DNA of 64,000 bases, taken from the NCBI GenBank assembly GCA_033549365.1, contig JAWSUF010000005.1, positions 62,001-126,000 of the forward strand, in the 5' to 3' direction. A program made the position numbers and the translations under genes. The first letter of the stretch is position 1. The number at the start of each line of letters is the position of its first letter. Below are positions 50,483 to 59,893 of this stretch, piece after piece. The DNA is from Acidobacteriota bacterium. Lineage in GTDB: Bacteria > Acidobacteriota > Aminicenantia > Aminicenantales > Saccharicenantaceae. The notes beneath the pieces are model-generated. The model was not told the DNA's origin. It worked only from the letters and a program-made list of their open reading frames with translations, and did not search any database.

Positions 50483-51269
50483 GCTCCTCTCCTATCGCCT
50501 CCTTGATCCGCCGGCAAATCTCCTTCTCCGACAGAGACCGTCTTTCAGGCGCCAGGAGGAAAAAGAACTCCCGGTTGCCTTTCCGTCCCCGCGTCGAAAC
50601 GGACATGATGTCCAGAACGGCGAATCCGTCTTCCGCAACTCCGGCGGCGACGGCGCTCAGAACCTCTTCGTGAACGGCCGGATCGCGGACAATGCCCTTC
50701 CTCCCGACCCGGCCGCGGCCGGCTTCGAATTGCGGCTTGATGAGCGCCGCCAGAAGGCCGGATCCTAGAATCTGTTTCAAGGCCGGAAGAATTTTTCTTA
50801 TGGATATGAAAGAGACATCCATGACGGCAAAGTCGGGTCGCTCGGGGAGATCTTCCGGAGAAAGATAGCGGGCGTTCTTTTCGATGGTGATCACCCGGGG
50901 GTCGCGGCGCAGGCCGTGGTCAAGCTGGGCGATATCGACATCGACGGCCATGACTTTCCCGGCGCCGCGCTGGAGAAGACAATCCGTAAAACCCCCCGTG
51001 GAGGCCCCGATATCGAGGACGACCGCATTCCCGACATCCACATCGAATCGGTCCAGCGCTTCGGCCAGTTTCAGTCCGCCGCGACCGACGAACGGCAAGC
51101 CTTCGCGAATCGCAAGGGGGACGACGGCATCGTAAAGACGCCCGGCCTTGTCGACCTTTTCCTCGCCGGAGTAGACCCGCCCGGCCATGATCAGGGCCTG
51201 AGCTTTTTGGCGCGTGTCGGCCAGGCCCCGCTCGACAAGGAGCTTATCCGCTCGTTCCTTCATCCTCAT
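50466..51269 (-). CDS. tlyA: TlyA-family S4/FtsJ rRNA methyltransferase
   Basis: A 267-residue protein: S4 RNA-binding domain (ADKLLVERGLADTRQKAQAL, residues 6-25) and an RrmJ/FtsJ-like SAM domain (VLDIGASTGGFTDCLLQRGA, VMAVDVDIAQLD, MDVSFIS, LIKPQFEAG). TlyA homologues 2'-O-methylate 16S/23S rRNA; some members have been called hemolysins. Starts at ATG 51269 or 51263. It lies between dxs and nadK, a frequent arrangement. Confidence 0.93.
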   Translation of the reverse strand: MRMKERADKLLVERGLADTRQKAQALIMAGRVYSGEEKVDKAGRLYDAVVPLAIREGLPFVGRGGLKLAEALDRFDVDVGNAVVLDIGASTGGFTDCLLQRGAGKVMAVDVDIAQLDHGLRRDPRVITIEKNARYLSPEDLPERPDFAVMDVSFISIRKILPALKQILGSGLLAALIKPQFEAGRGRVGRKGIVRDPAVHEEVLSAVAAGVAEDGFAVLDIMSVSTRGRKGNREFFFLLAPERRSLSEKEICRRIKEAIGEEHEKNH

Positions 51270-51300
51270 TCCGTTCGATACCCCGCCGTCTCAAGGGAGA

Positions 51301-53181
51301 TCAGGACGCGGTCTTCCCGTAAAACGCCCGGATGTCCGCCACAAGACCGTCGACATCCAGCCCATATCTGCTCCTGATGATCTCGGACCGGCCGACGGGA
51401 AAAATATCGACGGGAAGCCCCATCGCCTTGAAGCGGACATCGAACCGCTTCTCACGGTCAAGAAGAGTGCGGACGGCACTGCCGAAGCCTCCGGTCACGA
51501 TGCCCTCCTCCACGGTCAACACCGTTCCACCGTCCCGTGCGCGCTCGAGAATCAAGGCTTCATCGATCGGATGGGCGAACCGGGCGTTGACCACAGCCAG
51601 GGAAATCCCGACCTCTTCCACCCGGATCGCGGCTTCCAATGCCGGAGCAACCATGCTGCCGAGAGCCAGGAAAAGATCCCGGCCTTCCTTCAGGACTTCG
51701 GCCCGGCCGACCGGGAGTTCCTGAAATTCCTTGTCCAGGGGAACCCCGGCGCCCTTGGCCTTGGGAAACCTGACGGCAACGGGGTGTTTATAGCGAAATG
51801 CGGAATAGAGCATGTGCCGCATTTCATTTTCATCCCGGGGCGCCATGATGATCATGTTGGGCATGTGGCTGAGATAGGCGATATCGTTGACACCCTGGTG
51901 AGTGGGCCCGTCGTCGGGCACCAACCCGGCCCTGTCCAGGGCGAAAACGATCGGAAGATCCTGCAGACAGACATCGTGATAGACCTGATCGTAGGACCTC
52001 TGGAGAAATGTCGAATAGATGGCCACCATGGGCTTGAATCCGGAAATGGCCAGCCCGGCGGCGAAGGTCACGGCATGCTGTTCGGCGATCCCGACGTCGA
52101 AGAAGCGGTCGGGGTATGTCTCGGCGAAGGCGCCGAGTCCCGTGCCCTCCGGCATGGCTGCGGTGATGGCCAGGACGCGTTCGTCGGCCGCGGCCAGTTC
52201 GATCATGGTCCGTCCGAAAACCGAGGAATAGGTCGGCCGGGGATCCTTGTCCAACGATTCGCCTGAGGCGATATCAAAAGGCCCCGCACCGTGGAATTTG
52301 GCCGGGTTGGCCTGGGCCGGGGCATAACCGCGTCCCTTATGAGTGACGCAATGCACCAGAATGGGGCCGTCGTAGTCGCGGGCCAGTTCAAAGACTTCGA
52401 TCAGCGATCCGATGCTGTGCCCCTGCACGGGGCCGATATAGCGGATGCCCAGCTCTTCGAAAACGAGCCCGGGGAAAATGGTCTTCTTGATCATTTCCTC
52501 CATGGCCCGACCGACGCGGATGAGCGGCCAGCCGATTTTCGGAATCGTTTTGAGCAGGGACTTGGCCTGATCCTTGATTCTCAGGTAGTGCTGTCCTGAA
52601 ACGAGATAGGACAAATACTTCGACCAGGCGCCGACATTCGGAGAAATCGACATTTCATTGAAGTTCAGAACGATGACCAATTTCTCGCGGAGATGTCCGA
52701 TCTGATTGAGCGCCTCGAGGGCCATGCCCCCGGTCAGGCTGCCGTCACCGACCACGGCGATGACGTTGAATTTTTCCTTCTTCTTTTCCCGGGCGACGGC
52801 CATGCCCAAAGCGGCCGACAGCGAGGTCGAGGCATGCCCGGTGTTGAAGGCATCGTGAGGGCTCTCCGCCAGGCAGGGAAAACCCAGCAGGCCGTCGCAC
52901 TGGCGAAGGGTGCAGAATCTGTCCCTGCGTCCCGTAAGAAGCTTATGCGTGTAGCACTGATGCCCGACATCCCAGATGATCTTGTCCCTTTTCGTATCGA
53001 AAACATGGTGAAGAGCCAGCGTGATCTCGACAACACCCAGATTGGAGGCGAGATGCCCGCCCGTTTTTGAGACGATTTCCAGAATGCGGGCCCGGACTTC
53101 GACGGCCAGGTCGTTCAGCTCCCGCACGGAAAGCTTTTTCAGATCGGCGGGGGATTGAATCCCCTCAAGCAGCTTTCCCAT
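51301..53181 (-). CDS. dxs: 1-deoxy-D-xylulose-5-phosphate synthase
   Basis: Dxs of 626 residues condenses pyruvate and glyceraldehyde-3-P in the MEP isoprenoid pathway and feeds PLP synthesis (PdxA is in this window). Motifs: DVGHQCYTHKLLTGR, thiamine diphosphate site VVGDGSLTGGMALEALN, NFNEMSISPNVG, and the pyrimidine-domain AEQHAVTFAAGLA with GLVPDDGPTHQG. ATG 53181 overlaps the xseB stop (TGATG); GTG 53184 is an equally placed alternative. Confidence 0.96.
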   Translation of the reverse strand: MGKLLEGIQSPADLKKLSVRELNDLAVEVRARILEIVSKTGGHLASNLGVVEITLALHHVFDTKRDKIIWDVGHQCYTHKLLTGRRDRFCTLRQCDGLLGFPCLAESPHDAFNTGHASTSLSAALGMAVAREKKKEKFNVIAVVGDGSLTGGMALEALNQIGHLREKLVIVLNFNEMSISPNVGAWSKYLSYLVSGQHYLRIKDQAKSLLKTIPKIGWPLIRVGRAMEEMIKKTIFPGLVFEELGIRYIGPVQGHSIGSLIEVFELARDYDGPILVHCVTHKGRGYAPAQANPAKFHGAGPFDIASGESLDKDPRPTYSSVFGRTMIELAAADERVLAITAAMPEGTGLGAFAETYPDRFFDVGIAEQHAVTFAAGLAISGFKPMVAIYSTFLQRSYDQVYHDVCLQDLPIVFALDRAGLVPDDGPTHQGVNDIAYLSHMPNMIIMAPRDENEMRHMLYSAFRYKHPVAVRFPKAKGAGVPLDKEFQELPVGRAEVLKEGRDLFLALGSMVAPALEAAIRVEEVGISLAVVNARFAHPIDEALILERARDGGTVLTVEEGIVTGGFGSAVRTLLDREKRFDVRFKAMGLPVDIFPVGRSEIIRSRYGLDVDGLVADIRAFYGKTAS

Positions 53182-53432
53182 CACGCCTTGTCTTCGCCGT
53201 CTTCCTCGGTCTCCACGGAGAACGGCTCGGCCTGAATTTCCCCGTCGTCATCCTTGAGCAGAATCTCCACCTTCTTCTCCGCCTTGTCCAATTCCGTTCG
53301 GAGAAAACGGGCCAGTTTGACGCCCTTTTCGAACAGAGCCAGGGATTCGTTCAATGAGACGTCCCCTTTTTCCAGGCGGGCGACAACCTGTTCCAGGTCC
53401 GCCAGAGCTTTTTCGAAATGGAGTTGGGTCAT
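53181..53432 (-). CDS. xseB: Exodeoxyribonuclease VII small subunit
   Basis: An 83-residue XseB: two-helix core FEKALADLEQVVARLEKGDVSL (FEKALADLEQVV and RLEKGDVSL), NESLALFEKGVKLA, and an acidic C-terminal tail. It partners with XseA, encoded just upstream with a 4-nt overlap, to degrade single-stranded DNA. dxs overlaps its stop. Confidence 0.94.
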   Translation of the reverse strand: MTQLHFEKALADLEQVVARLEKGDVSLNESLALFEKGVKLARFLRTELDKAEKKVEILLKDDDGEIQAEPFSVETEEDGEDKA

Positions 53433-54760
53433 GGTTTCTCCTCCACGAACCGGGATTCCAGGCGTTTCTTAGGGTCGATGTCCCGAACCCGGCATGTCAA
53501 TTCCCCTTTATGGAAAGATACGATGATATCCTCGCCGGCAACGGCCTCCTCGGCCTTCCGGATGGCCTGAAGACCGCCCGCTTTCCAGCAGATGGCATAT
53601 CCTTTTTTCAGAACGGCAAAAGGAGATAAGTTGTGAAGCGAGGCCGTCAAGCGCTCCCAGGTGGCCCGGGGCCGCCTGATTTTTTCCCGCATGGCGGCAA
53701 CCGCCTTTTCAGCCAGAACAAGAGTGCGCGTCCGGCCGGCGTTGATTTTCCTCAGTTCGCCGCGGATCACGGTCCGGGCCCTCTCCTCCATCTCATCGAC
53801 CTGCTGCTGGAGGTTCAGCAGCCGGACCCGGAAGCCCTGGAAAATCCGGTGGTGGGTTAGGGCGGTGACGTTTTCGCGACGGGCTCGGATGCCATAGCGG
53901 AATTCCTGCTCCAGACTCCGGCGCAGAGCGGCGATCCGTTCCTGGAAAACGGTTTCCGTCTCGACCACGATTTCGGCCGCGGCCGAGGGGGTTGAGGCGC
54001 GCAGGTCGGCCGCGAAATCGGCGATGGTGAAGTCCACTTCATGTCCGACGGCGGAAATAACGGGAACCGGACAAGCGGCGATGGCCCGGGCGACTTTTTC
54101 CTCGTTGAAAGCCCAGAGGTCCTCGATCGATCCTCCTCCTCGGCCCACAATCAGAACATCCATGTCTCCGCGGCGGCCGAAGTATTCAATCGCGGCCGCA
54201 ATCTCATCGGCGGCGCCTTCCCCCTGGACCTTCACCGGATAGAGGAGGATATGGACCCGGGCGAATCGTCTGTCCAGGATGCGGAGAATATCGGCGATGG
54301 CGGCTCCTCTCGGAGATGTGACGATGCCGATCTTTTTCGGAAAGACGGGAATTTTTTTCTTTCGGGCGGGATCGAACAGACCTTCGGATTTGAGCTTGTC
54401 CCGGAGCTGTTCGAAAGCCAGTTGAAGCGCACCCTTGCCCTTGGGTTCAACGAGATCGACGACGATCTGATATTCTCCCCGGGGTTCGTAGACATTGATC
54501 CGCCCGCGGCAGACGACCTGGAGCCCGTCTTTCATCTCAAAGACGGCCCTCCGGGCATCTCCCCGGAAAAGGACGGCCCGGATCTGGCTCTTTTCGTCCT
54601 TGAGCGTGTAATAGATATGTCCCGACGAATGACGGTGAAAATTGGATATCTCCCCTTCGACCCACACCTGAGGCAGCGCGGTCTCGAGAACGCCTTTGAC
54701 AAGACGCGTCAGTTCTGAAACCGTATAGACTCGGTCGGTCCCGGAGTGGATCTCATCCAT
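53429..54760 (-). CDS. xseA: Exodeoxyribonuclease VII large subunit
   Basis: XseA of 443 residues: N-terminal OB fold (YTVSELTRLVKGVLE, VWVEGEISNFHRHSSGHIY), catalytic domain with KIGIVTSPRGAAIADILR, RGGGSIEDLWAFNEE and SAVGHEVDFTIADFAADLRA with STPSAAAE, then a long coiled coil (about 270-390) that winds with XseB copies. ATG 54760 (or GTG 54763) overlaps the ymdB 3' end. Confidence 0.95.
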   Translation of the reverse strand: MDEIHSGTDRVYTVSELTRLVKGVLETALPQVWVEGEISNFHRHSSGHIYYTLKDEKSQIRAVLFRGDARRAVFEMKDGLQVVCRGRINVYEPRGEYQIVVDLVEPKGKGALQLAFEQLRDKLKSEGLFDPARKKKIPVFPKKIGIVTSPRGAAIADILRILDRRFARVHILLYPVKVQGEGAADEIAAAIEYFGRRGDMDVLIVGRGGGSIEDLWAFNEEKVARAIAACPVPVISAVGHEVDFTIADFAADLRASTPSAAAEIVVETETVFQERIAALRRSLEQEFRYGIRARRENVTALTHHRIFQGFRVRLLNLQQQVDEMEERARTVIRGELRKINAGRTRTLVLAEKAVAAMREKIRRPRATWERLTASLHNLSPFAVLKKGYAICWKAGGLQAIRKAEEAVAGEDIIVSFHKGELTCRVRDIDPKKRLESRFVEEKP

Positions 54761-55589
54761 CACCCTTATCCTCGCACAAAAGGTCTCTCTGAATCGAGAG
54801 AGCCCGGCCGGTTTTTTCCTCGACGACGATGAAAACCGATTGGAGCATCAGGCCGGCCTTGGACGGTTCGAAGCGCACCGGACGGGCCGTCAGAAAGCGC
54901 TGCAGGGCCTGTTCCCGGGCGATCCCGATCACGGAATCGCGGCCGCCGGCCATCCCGACATCGGTGATGAACGCCGTTCCGCCGGGCAGAATCCGTTCGT
55001 CGGCCGTCGGAACATGGGTATGGGTGCCGACGACGGCCGAGACGCGGCCGTCGAGATGCCAACCCAGGGCCTGTTTTTCGGATGTCGCCTCGGCGTGAAA
55101 ATCGACAAGAATGATCGGGGTCGATTCCCTCAAAACGGCGATTTCTTCATCAGCTTTTCGAAAGGGGCAATCCAGGGGCTCCATAAACACACGCCCTTGG
55201 AGGTTGAGGACCCCGATGCGCACGCCGTCTTCTCCGGTGAAGATATAGGATCCATGCCCCGGGTTGCCGGGAGGGTAATTGGCCGGGCGGAGAAGCCGGG
55301 GTTCCCTGTCGATATACGGAAGCCCTTCCTTTTTATCCCAGATATGGTTTCCCGAGGTCAGGATATCGGCATGCATGAAGAGTTCCCGTCCGACATCCTC
55401 GGTGATGCCGTTTCCTCCGGCGGCGTTCTCGGCATTGGCGATGGTGATCGCCGGAGAATACTTGCGCAGCAGAACGGGAAGGTATTTCTGAAGCGCCTTC
55501 CGGCCGACGGAGCCGATGACGTCGCCGATGAACAAAATGCCGATGCCCGCGGACGACGTCCGTTCGGACCTGACCTTCTCAGCGGGCAT
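54753..55589 (-). CDS. ymdB: YmdB-type metallophosphoesterase
   Basis: A 278-residue calcineurin-like phosphoesterase of the YmdB/TIGR00282 family: [50 protein letters not shown] and [13 protein letters not shown]. Family members hydrolyse cyclic nucleotides and influence development and biofilm. Its start lies 11 nt inside the rny 3' end; the rny-ymdB pair is conserved in many bacteria. The first 15 residues precede the conserved core and could be partly non-native. Confidence 0.93.
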   Translation of the reverse strand: MPAEKVRSERTSSAGIGILFIGDVIGSVGRKALQKYLPVLLRKYSPAITIANAENAAGGNGITEDVGRELFMHADILTSGNHIWDKKEGLPYIDREPRLLRPANYPPGNPGHGSYIFTGEDGVRIGVLNLQGRVFMEPLDCPFRKADEEIAVLRESTPIILVDFHAEATSEKQALGWHLDGRVSAVVGTHTHVPTADERILPGGTAFITDVGMAGGRDSVIGIAREQALQRFLTARPVRFEPSKAGLMLQSVFIVVEEKTGRALSIQRDLLCEDKGDG

Positions 55590-57141
55590 ATTCCACCGCT
55601 CTCATCTCCCGGATGACCGTGACTTTGATCTGCCCGGGATAATCCAGTTCGTTCTTGATTTTCTGGGCGATGTCCTTGGCGATCAGAAAAGCCCGGTCGT
55701 CCGTGACTTTCTGGCTCTCGACGATGATCCGGATCTCGCGGCCGGCCTGAAGGGCGAAGGATTTCTGGACGCCCTCGAACGAGTTGGCCAGGTGTTCGAG
55801 CTTCTGCAGACGCTGGATGTAGGATTCCAGAAGTTCGCGCCGCGCGCCCGGCCTGGCCGCCGAAAGGGTGTCGGCGGACTGGACGAGAACCGCCTCAACC
55901 GACGGAAAATCGACGTCGCGGTGATGGGAGGCGATAGCCTGGATCACTTTCTCCGACTCACCGTACTTTCGGGTCAGCTCGACGCTCAATTCGGTATGCG
56001 TCCCCTCGACGTCCTTGTCGACCGCCTTGCCGATATCGTGGAGAAGCCCGGCCCTCAGGGCCACCTGGACATTGACCCCCAACTGGCGGGCCATGGCGGC
56101 CGAGAGGAAGGCCACTTCCTTGGCGTGCTGGAGAACATTCTGGCCGTAACTCGTCCGGTACTTGAGTTTGCCGAGAAGCTTGATGAGCTCGGGATGCAGA
56201 TTCTGAATTTTGAGTTCGAGAACGGTGTTTTCGCCTTCCTGTTTGATGGTCTGATCAAGTTCCTGTTTGACCGATTCGACGATTTCCTCGATCCGGGCCG
56301 GATGGATCCGCCCGTCATGGACGAGTTTCTGAATGGACAGCCGGGCCAGCTCGCGGCGCACCGGATCGAAGCTCGAAAGAATGACCGCCTCGGGCGTGTC
56401 GTCGACGATGATATCCACCCCCGTCGCCTGTTCCAAAGCACGGATGTTCCGGCCTTCGCGGCCGATGATCCGGCCTTTCATGTCGTCCGAGGGCAGATCG
56501 ACGACCGAGACCGTGGTTTCAACGACATGTTCGGCGGCCGAACGCTGGATGGCGTTGCTGATGATCTCCTGGGCTTTGACCCGGCTGTTTTCCCGGACTT
56601 CATCCTCGATCCGGCGCATGGCCTGGACGGCCTCGAGCCGGGCGTCTTCCTCGATCTTGCGAATGACATTGGCCCGGGCTTCCTCCTGGGTCATGCCGGA
56701 GATGCGTTCCAATTCCCGAATCTGTTGATCCAGGGTTTCGGAAACACGGTTTTCCAGGCCCTCGATTTCCTTTTCCTTGTTGAAGAGCCTCTCCTCCTTG
56801 GCGGAAAAATCCTTTTCCTTTCTTTCCAGGGACTGGATACGCCGTTCCAGGTTTTCTTCCTTGTTGACGAGCCTTCGCTCGGTTTCGTTGAGTTTTCTCC
56901 GCCGTTCCCTCGTCTGTTCTTCGAATTCGGCCTGGCGGGCCAGATCTTTTTCCCTGGCCTCGATGGCCGACTCTCGCTTGACTTTTTCCGCCTCGTCCCG
57001 GGCCCGGTTCAGGATGCTCTCGGCTTCCTCGCGGGCTTTGAAAATCTTTCGCGCGGCATCTTTTCTCCTGAGGAGGAGGAAAAGCAGGACGGTGAGTAGA
57101 ATGATCGAGAGACCGACACCTGCGGTCAGAAGCGTGTTCAT
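55579..57141 (-). CDS. rny: Ribonuclease Y
   Basis: A 520-residue RNase Y: N-terminal membrane helix ([18 protein letters not shown]), long coiled coil (about 30-200), KH domain ([21 protein letters not shown] in parts [12 protein letters not shown] and [10 protein letters not shown]), HD domain with HD pair in [10 protein letters not shown] and SHHRDVDF. It starts mRNA decay at the inner membrane. ATG 57141 has GAGGAGG. Upstream 57142-57248 is a 107-nt gap where I see only this ribosome site. Confidence 0.97.
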   Translation of the reverse strand: MNTLLTAGVGLSIILLTVLLFLLLRRKDAARKIFKAREEAESILNRARDEAEKVKRESAIEAREKDLARQAEFEEQTRERRRKLNETERRLVNKEENLERRIQSLERKEKDFSAKEERLFNKEKEIEGLENRVSETLDQQIRELERISGMTQEEARANVIRKIEEDARLEAVQAMRRIEDEVRENSRVKAQEIISNAIQRSAAEHVVETTVSVVDLPSDDMKGRIIGREGRNIRALEQATGVDIIVDDTPEAVILSSFDPVRRELARLSIQKLVHDGRIHPARIEEIVESVKQELDQTIKQEGENTVLELKIQNLHPELIKLLGKLKYRTSYGQNVLQHAKEVAFLSAAMARQLGVNVQVALRAGLLHDIGKAVDKDVEGTHTELSVELTRKYGESEKVIQAIASHHRDVDFPSVEAVLVQSADTLSAARPGARRELLESYIQRLQKLEHLANSFEGVQKSFALQAGREIRIIVESQKVTDDRAFLIAKDIAQKIKNELDYPGQIKVTVIREMRAVEYAR

Positions 57142-57248
57142 TTCAAGTACCTCCTCGCGATCTATTTCAAGGAGATCGGAAAAGAGGAGGTCAGAGAACC
57201 GGAATTAGGGAATATCCGGGAAAACCCCGAGGGAGGAAAAAGCCCGTC

Positions 57249-57575
57249 TCAGGAAGAAACTTTCTCCGATTCCGATGATGTATGTTCATTCTTATGCAGT
57301 TGGTCCTCTAAACTCTCGAGTTCCGTCTCCAAACGGCCAATGGCTTCGCTGAGTTGATCCTTTTCCCGGTGGCTCAGGAAAAGTTCGTCCACGATGTTCA
57401 AGGCCGCCAGCACGGCGATCTTAGCGACATCGGAGGATCCGGATTTCACGGCCACTTCGTTCATTTTCTGGTCAACATAGGAAGTCAGGTGGCTGATGTA
57501 TTGTTCATCCTCCTCTCCTTTGACACGAATCTTGTAGTGCTGTCCGAAAATTTCGATGCTGATGATCCTGTCCAT
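57249..57575 (-). CDS. zapA: Cell division protein ZapA
   Basis: A 108-residue ZapA: N-terminal domain RIISIEIFGQHYKIRVKGEE with the HLTSYVDQKMNEVA helix, AKIAVLAALNIVDELF, then a coiled-coil tail. It bundles FtsZ filaments at mid-cell. A small coiled-coil gene (57583-57843) is 7 nt upstream. The last residues are Ser/Glu-rich. Confidence 0.92.
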   Translation of the reverse strand: MDRIISIEIFGQHYKIRVKGEEDEQYISHLTSYVDQKMNEVAVKSGSSDVAKIAVLAALNIVDELFLSHREKDQLSEAIGRLETELESLEDQLHKNEHTSSESEKVSS

Positions 57576-57582
57576 CTCAGGC

Positions 57583-57843
57583 TCAGAGGCCCAAGGCGTC
57601 GATCTGTCCTATGAGGGCTTCGATCCGCGCCTTGACGGCCTCCCGATAGCTCTCGCTCGTCTTGACGGTCTCCTCAAGACGGGCCAGCTTGCGGGCCTGC
57701 TCCTCAAACTCTTTCTTTTCCGACTTGATCTCCTTAAGCTGCTGTTTGAGCTTGTCGTTCTCAGTGGCCAATCGCTTGACGCAATCCAGAACCTGGGAGA
57801 TCTTGCCTTCCAGTATTTTAATCCTCTCCAAATCACTTGTCAA
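57583..57843 (-). CDS. Small coiled-coil protein, ZapB-like
   Basis: An 86-residue, almost fully heptad-repeat protein (LERIKILEGKISQVLD, LATENDKLKQQLKEI, EEQARKLARLEET). It sits between pheT and zapA and overlaps pheT by 11 nt. Length and composition match ZapB-like division proteins that bind ZapA, but coiled coils give weak homology, so the name rests on context. Confidence 0.7.
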   Translation of the reverse strand: MTSDLERIKILEGKISQVLDCVKRLATENDKLKQQLKEIKSEKKEFEEQARKLARLEETVKTSESYREAVKARIEALIGQIDALGL

Positions 57844-59893
57844 TTTGGCCTCCTTCCCTCAATACGGCCTGCAGGCCCGTCTTGAGATGTCCGAGAATGC
57901 TCTGTTCGGCCTTGTCGACCTCTTCGGTCTGGAGCGTGCGCTGGGGATGTCGAAAATAAAACCGCAGCGTCACACTGACCTTTCCTTCGGGAACACCCGG
58001 ACCGACATACCTGTCGCTGAGTTCAAAGCCTTCGAGAAGCGGGATTTCGAACCTGTTCAGAACTTTCCGGATCTCTTCGAATCCGGTCGACCGGCCGACA
58101 AGGATGGACAGATCACGGACGGCGCCGGGAAAACGGGCCAGCGGAGCCAGCCGGAACACCGGCGGTTGCTTGGCCAGGATTGCGGCCAGATTCAAATCCG
58201 CCGTAAAAATCTCTCCGTCCAGATCCCACTTTTCGAGGATCTTGCGCGCCACCCGGCCCATCGACCCGATCTTTTCCCCTCTGTAGTGAACGGCCAGCGC
58301 CGTCCCGTCTTCGAACCAAGGGAAAGAGGCCCGCTCGAACCCGAACAGATGATAGCGCAAGCCGCCCAGAACCGCTTCCACGGCGCCCTTGAGATCGAAA
58401 AGGTCGGCCGGGCGGGACTTTTCCAGCCAGTGCGGCCCTCCCACGGCTCCCATGTTCAGCAGCCCGAGGGTCAAGTTCTCATGGTGAACGTCCTCGTCCC
58501 GGCAGTAGATATTGCCGATTTCGAAAATGTGAACGCCATCAAGGCCGCGGTTCGTGTTCCAGGCCGCCGTTTCGAGAAGACCCATAAGCAGATTCGTCCT
58601 CAGCGTCGAGGCCCTGGTCGAAATCGGATTCTTGAGCGAAACGGGATCGAGATCGCCGCCGATCACGGCTTCTTTTTCGGGATCGGAAAAGCTGTAGGTC
58701 ACAACCTCGTCGAACCCCTGATGAAAAAGAATGTCCCGGACTTTCTGAATCGTCCGCCTTTTTCGGTTTCGGGGAGGTTCATAGGTCCGGAGAGGCGTCA
58801 CGACGGAAGGGATCCTGTCGTAGCCGTAAAAGCGGGCGATCTCCTCGATCAGATCGGCTTCCCGCTCGATATCCACGCGGAAGGACGGGATGCCCAATTT
58901 CCAAACGTCTTTCCGTTCGTCCGCGATTTTAAAGCCCAGGGCTTCAAACAGGCGGACGATGAAGTCCGCCGGAACATCCACGCCCAGCAGATGTGCCACA
59001 CGGGAACGGCGGAGAACGATGGACCGGGGTTTCCTCGGCTTGGGATAAACATCCAGGACGCCTCGCGACGCCCGGCCGCCGAAGGCGTTGAGCATCGCCG
59101 CAGCCATGCGGGCCGCCTGCGGCGCGAAATCGATGTCCGCCCCCCGCTCGAACCTGTAGGAGGCATCCGTGGACAGGCCCAGACGGCGGGCCGTCTTGCG
59201 GACGGACACCGGGTCGAAGCAGGCGCTTTCAATGAAGACATCGACGGTGGATTCGGTGACGCCCGAATCCTCTCCGCCGATCACGCCGGCCAGGGCCGCG
59301 GGCTTGTCCTCGTCGGCGATCACCAGCATGTCAGGAGCGAGGTCAACGGTCGTTCCCTCGAGAGTACGGAGTTTCTCGCCCCGCTGAGCCTTGCGGACGA
59401 TAATACGGCTTCCGGCAATGCGGGACAAGTCGAAGATATGGATGGGTTGAGCGGTTGCGAAGAGAACGGCGTTCGAAACGTCGACGACGTTGTTGATGGG
59501 TTTCAATCCCATGGATTCGATACGGCGCCGGAGAGGCTCGGGGGAGGGCCCGACTTTCAGGCCCTTGACAACCAGTCCGCAATACCTCGGACAAAGGCTT
59601 TCATCCAGGATCTGGATATCGACCAGGCTCGATGTTTTCTGAGAAAACTCGGCCACCGGCGGGACGGGATCCTCGAAGGTGAGGCCCAGCATGGCGCTGA
59701 TCTCGCGGGCCACGCCCCGATGGCCGAGAGTGTCGGGCCGGTTCGCGTATGTTTCCAAATCCAGAACGGGATCTCCACCCCTGTCCTCGACGCTTTCAGC
59801 GACGAGCCCGATGGCGGTGAGCTTTTCGACCAGCTCGGCCGGGGGCAGGTCCGCCTTCACGTAATCTTTGATCCATTCCAGGTTGATTTTCAT
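57833..59893 (-). CDS. pheT: Phenylalanyl-tRNA synthetase beta subunit, short form without EMAP domain
   Basis: PheT of 686 residues, about 100 shorter than the usual ~790-800. After the N-terminal INLEWIKDYV the sequence goes directly from AESVED to LDLETYANRPDTLGHRGVAREI, skipping the EMAP/OB tRNA-binding insert. The B3/4 editing region (GVIGGEDSGVTEST), B5, the catalytic-like core (SDPEKEAVIGG, NPISTRASTLRTNLL) and the C-terminal ferredoxin-like anticodon domain (VTLRFYFRHPQRTL) are all present. The start overlaps the pheS stop. Confidence 0.95.
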   Translation of the reverse strand: MKINLEWIKDYVKADLPPAELVEKLTAIGLVAESVEDRGGDPVLDLETYANRPDTLGHRGVAREISAMLGLTFEDPVPPVAEFSQKTSSLVDIQILDESLCPRYCGLVVKGLKVGPSPEPLRRRIESMGLKPINNVVDVSNAVLFATAQPIHIFDLSRIAGSRIIVRKAQRGEKLRTLEGTTVDLAPDMLVIADEDKPAALAGVIGGEDSGVTESTVDVFIESACFDPVSVRKTARRLGLSTDASYRFERGADIDFAPQAARMAAAMLNAFGGRASRGVLDVYPKPRKPRSIVLRRSRVAHLLGVDVPADFIVRLFEALGFKIADERKDVWKLGIPSFRVDIEREADLIEEIARFYGYDRIPSVVTPLRTYEPPRNRKRRTIQKVRDILFHQGFDEVVTYSFSDPEKEAVIGGDLDPVSLKNPISTRASTLRTNLLMGLLETAAWNTNRGLDGVHIFEIGNIYCRDEDVHHENLTLGLLNMGAVGGPHWLEKSRPADLFDLKGAVEAVLGGLRYHLFGFERASFPWFEDGTALAVHYRGEKIGSMGRVARKILEKWDLDGEIFTADLNLAAILAKQPPVFRLAPLARFPGAVRDLSILVGRSTGFEEIRKVLNRFEIPLLEGFELSDRYVGPGVPEGKVSVTLRFYFRHPQRTLQTEEVDKAEQSILGHLKTGLQAVLREGGQIDK

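Noticed and set aside
57142-57248. 6S RNA or other small RNA between zapA and rny
   Set aside because: The 107-nt stretch is too short and lacks the long bulged hairpin; only the rny ribosome site is clear.
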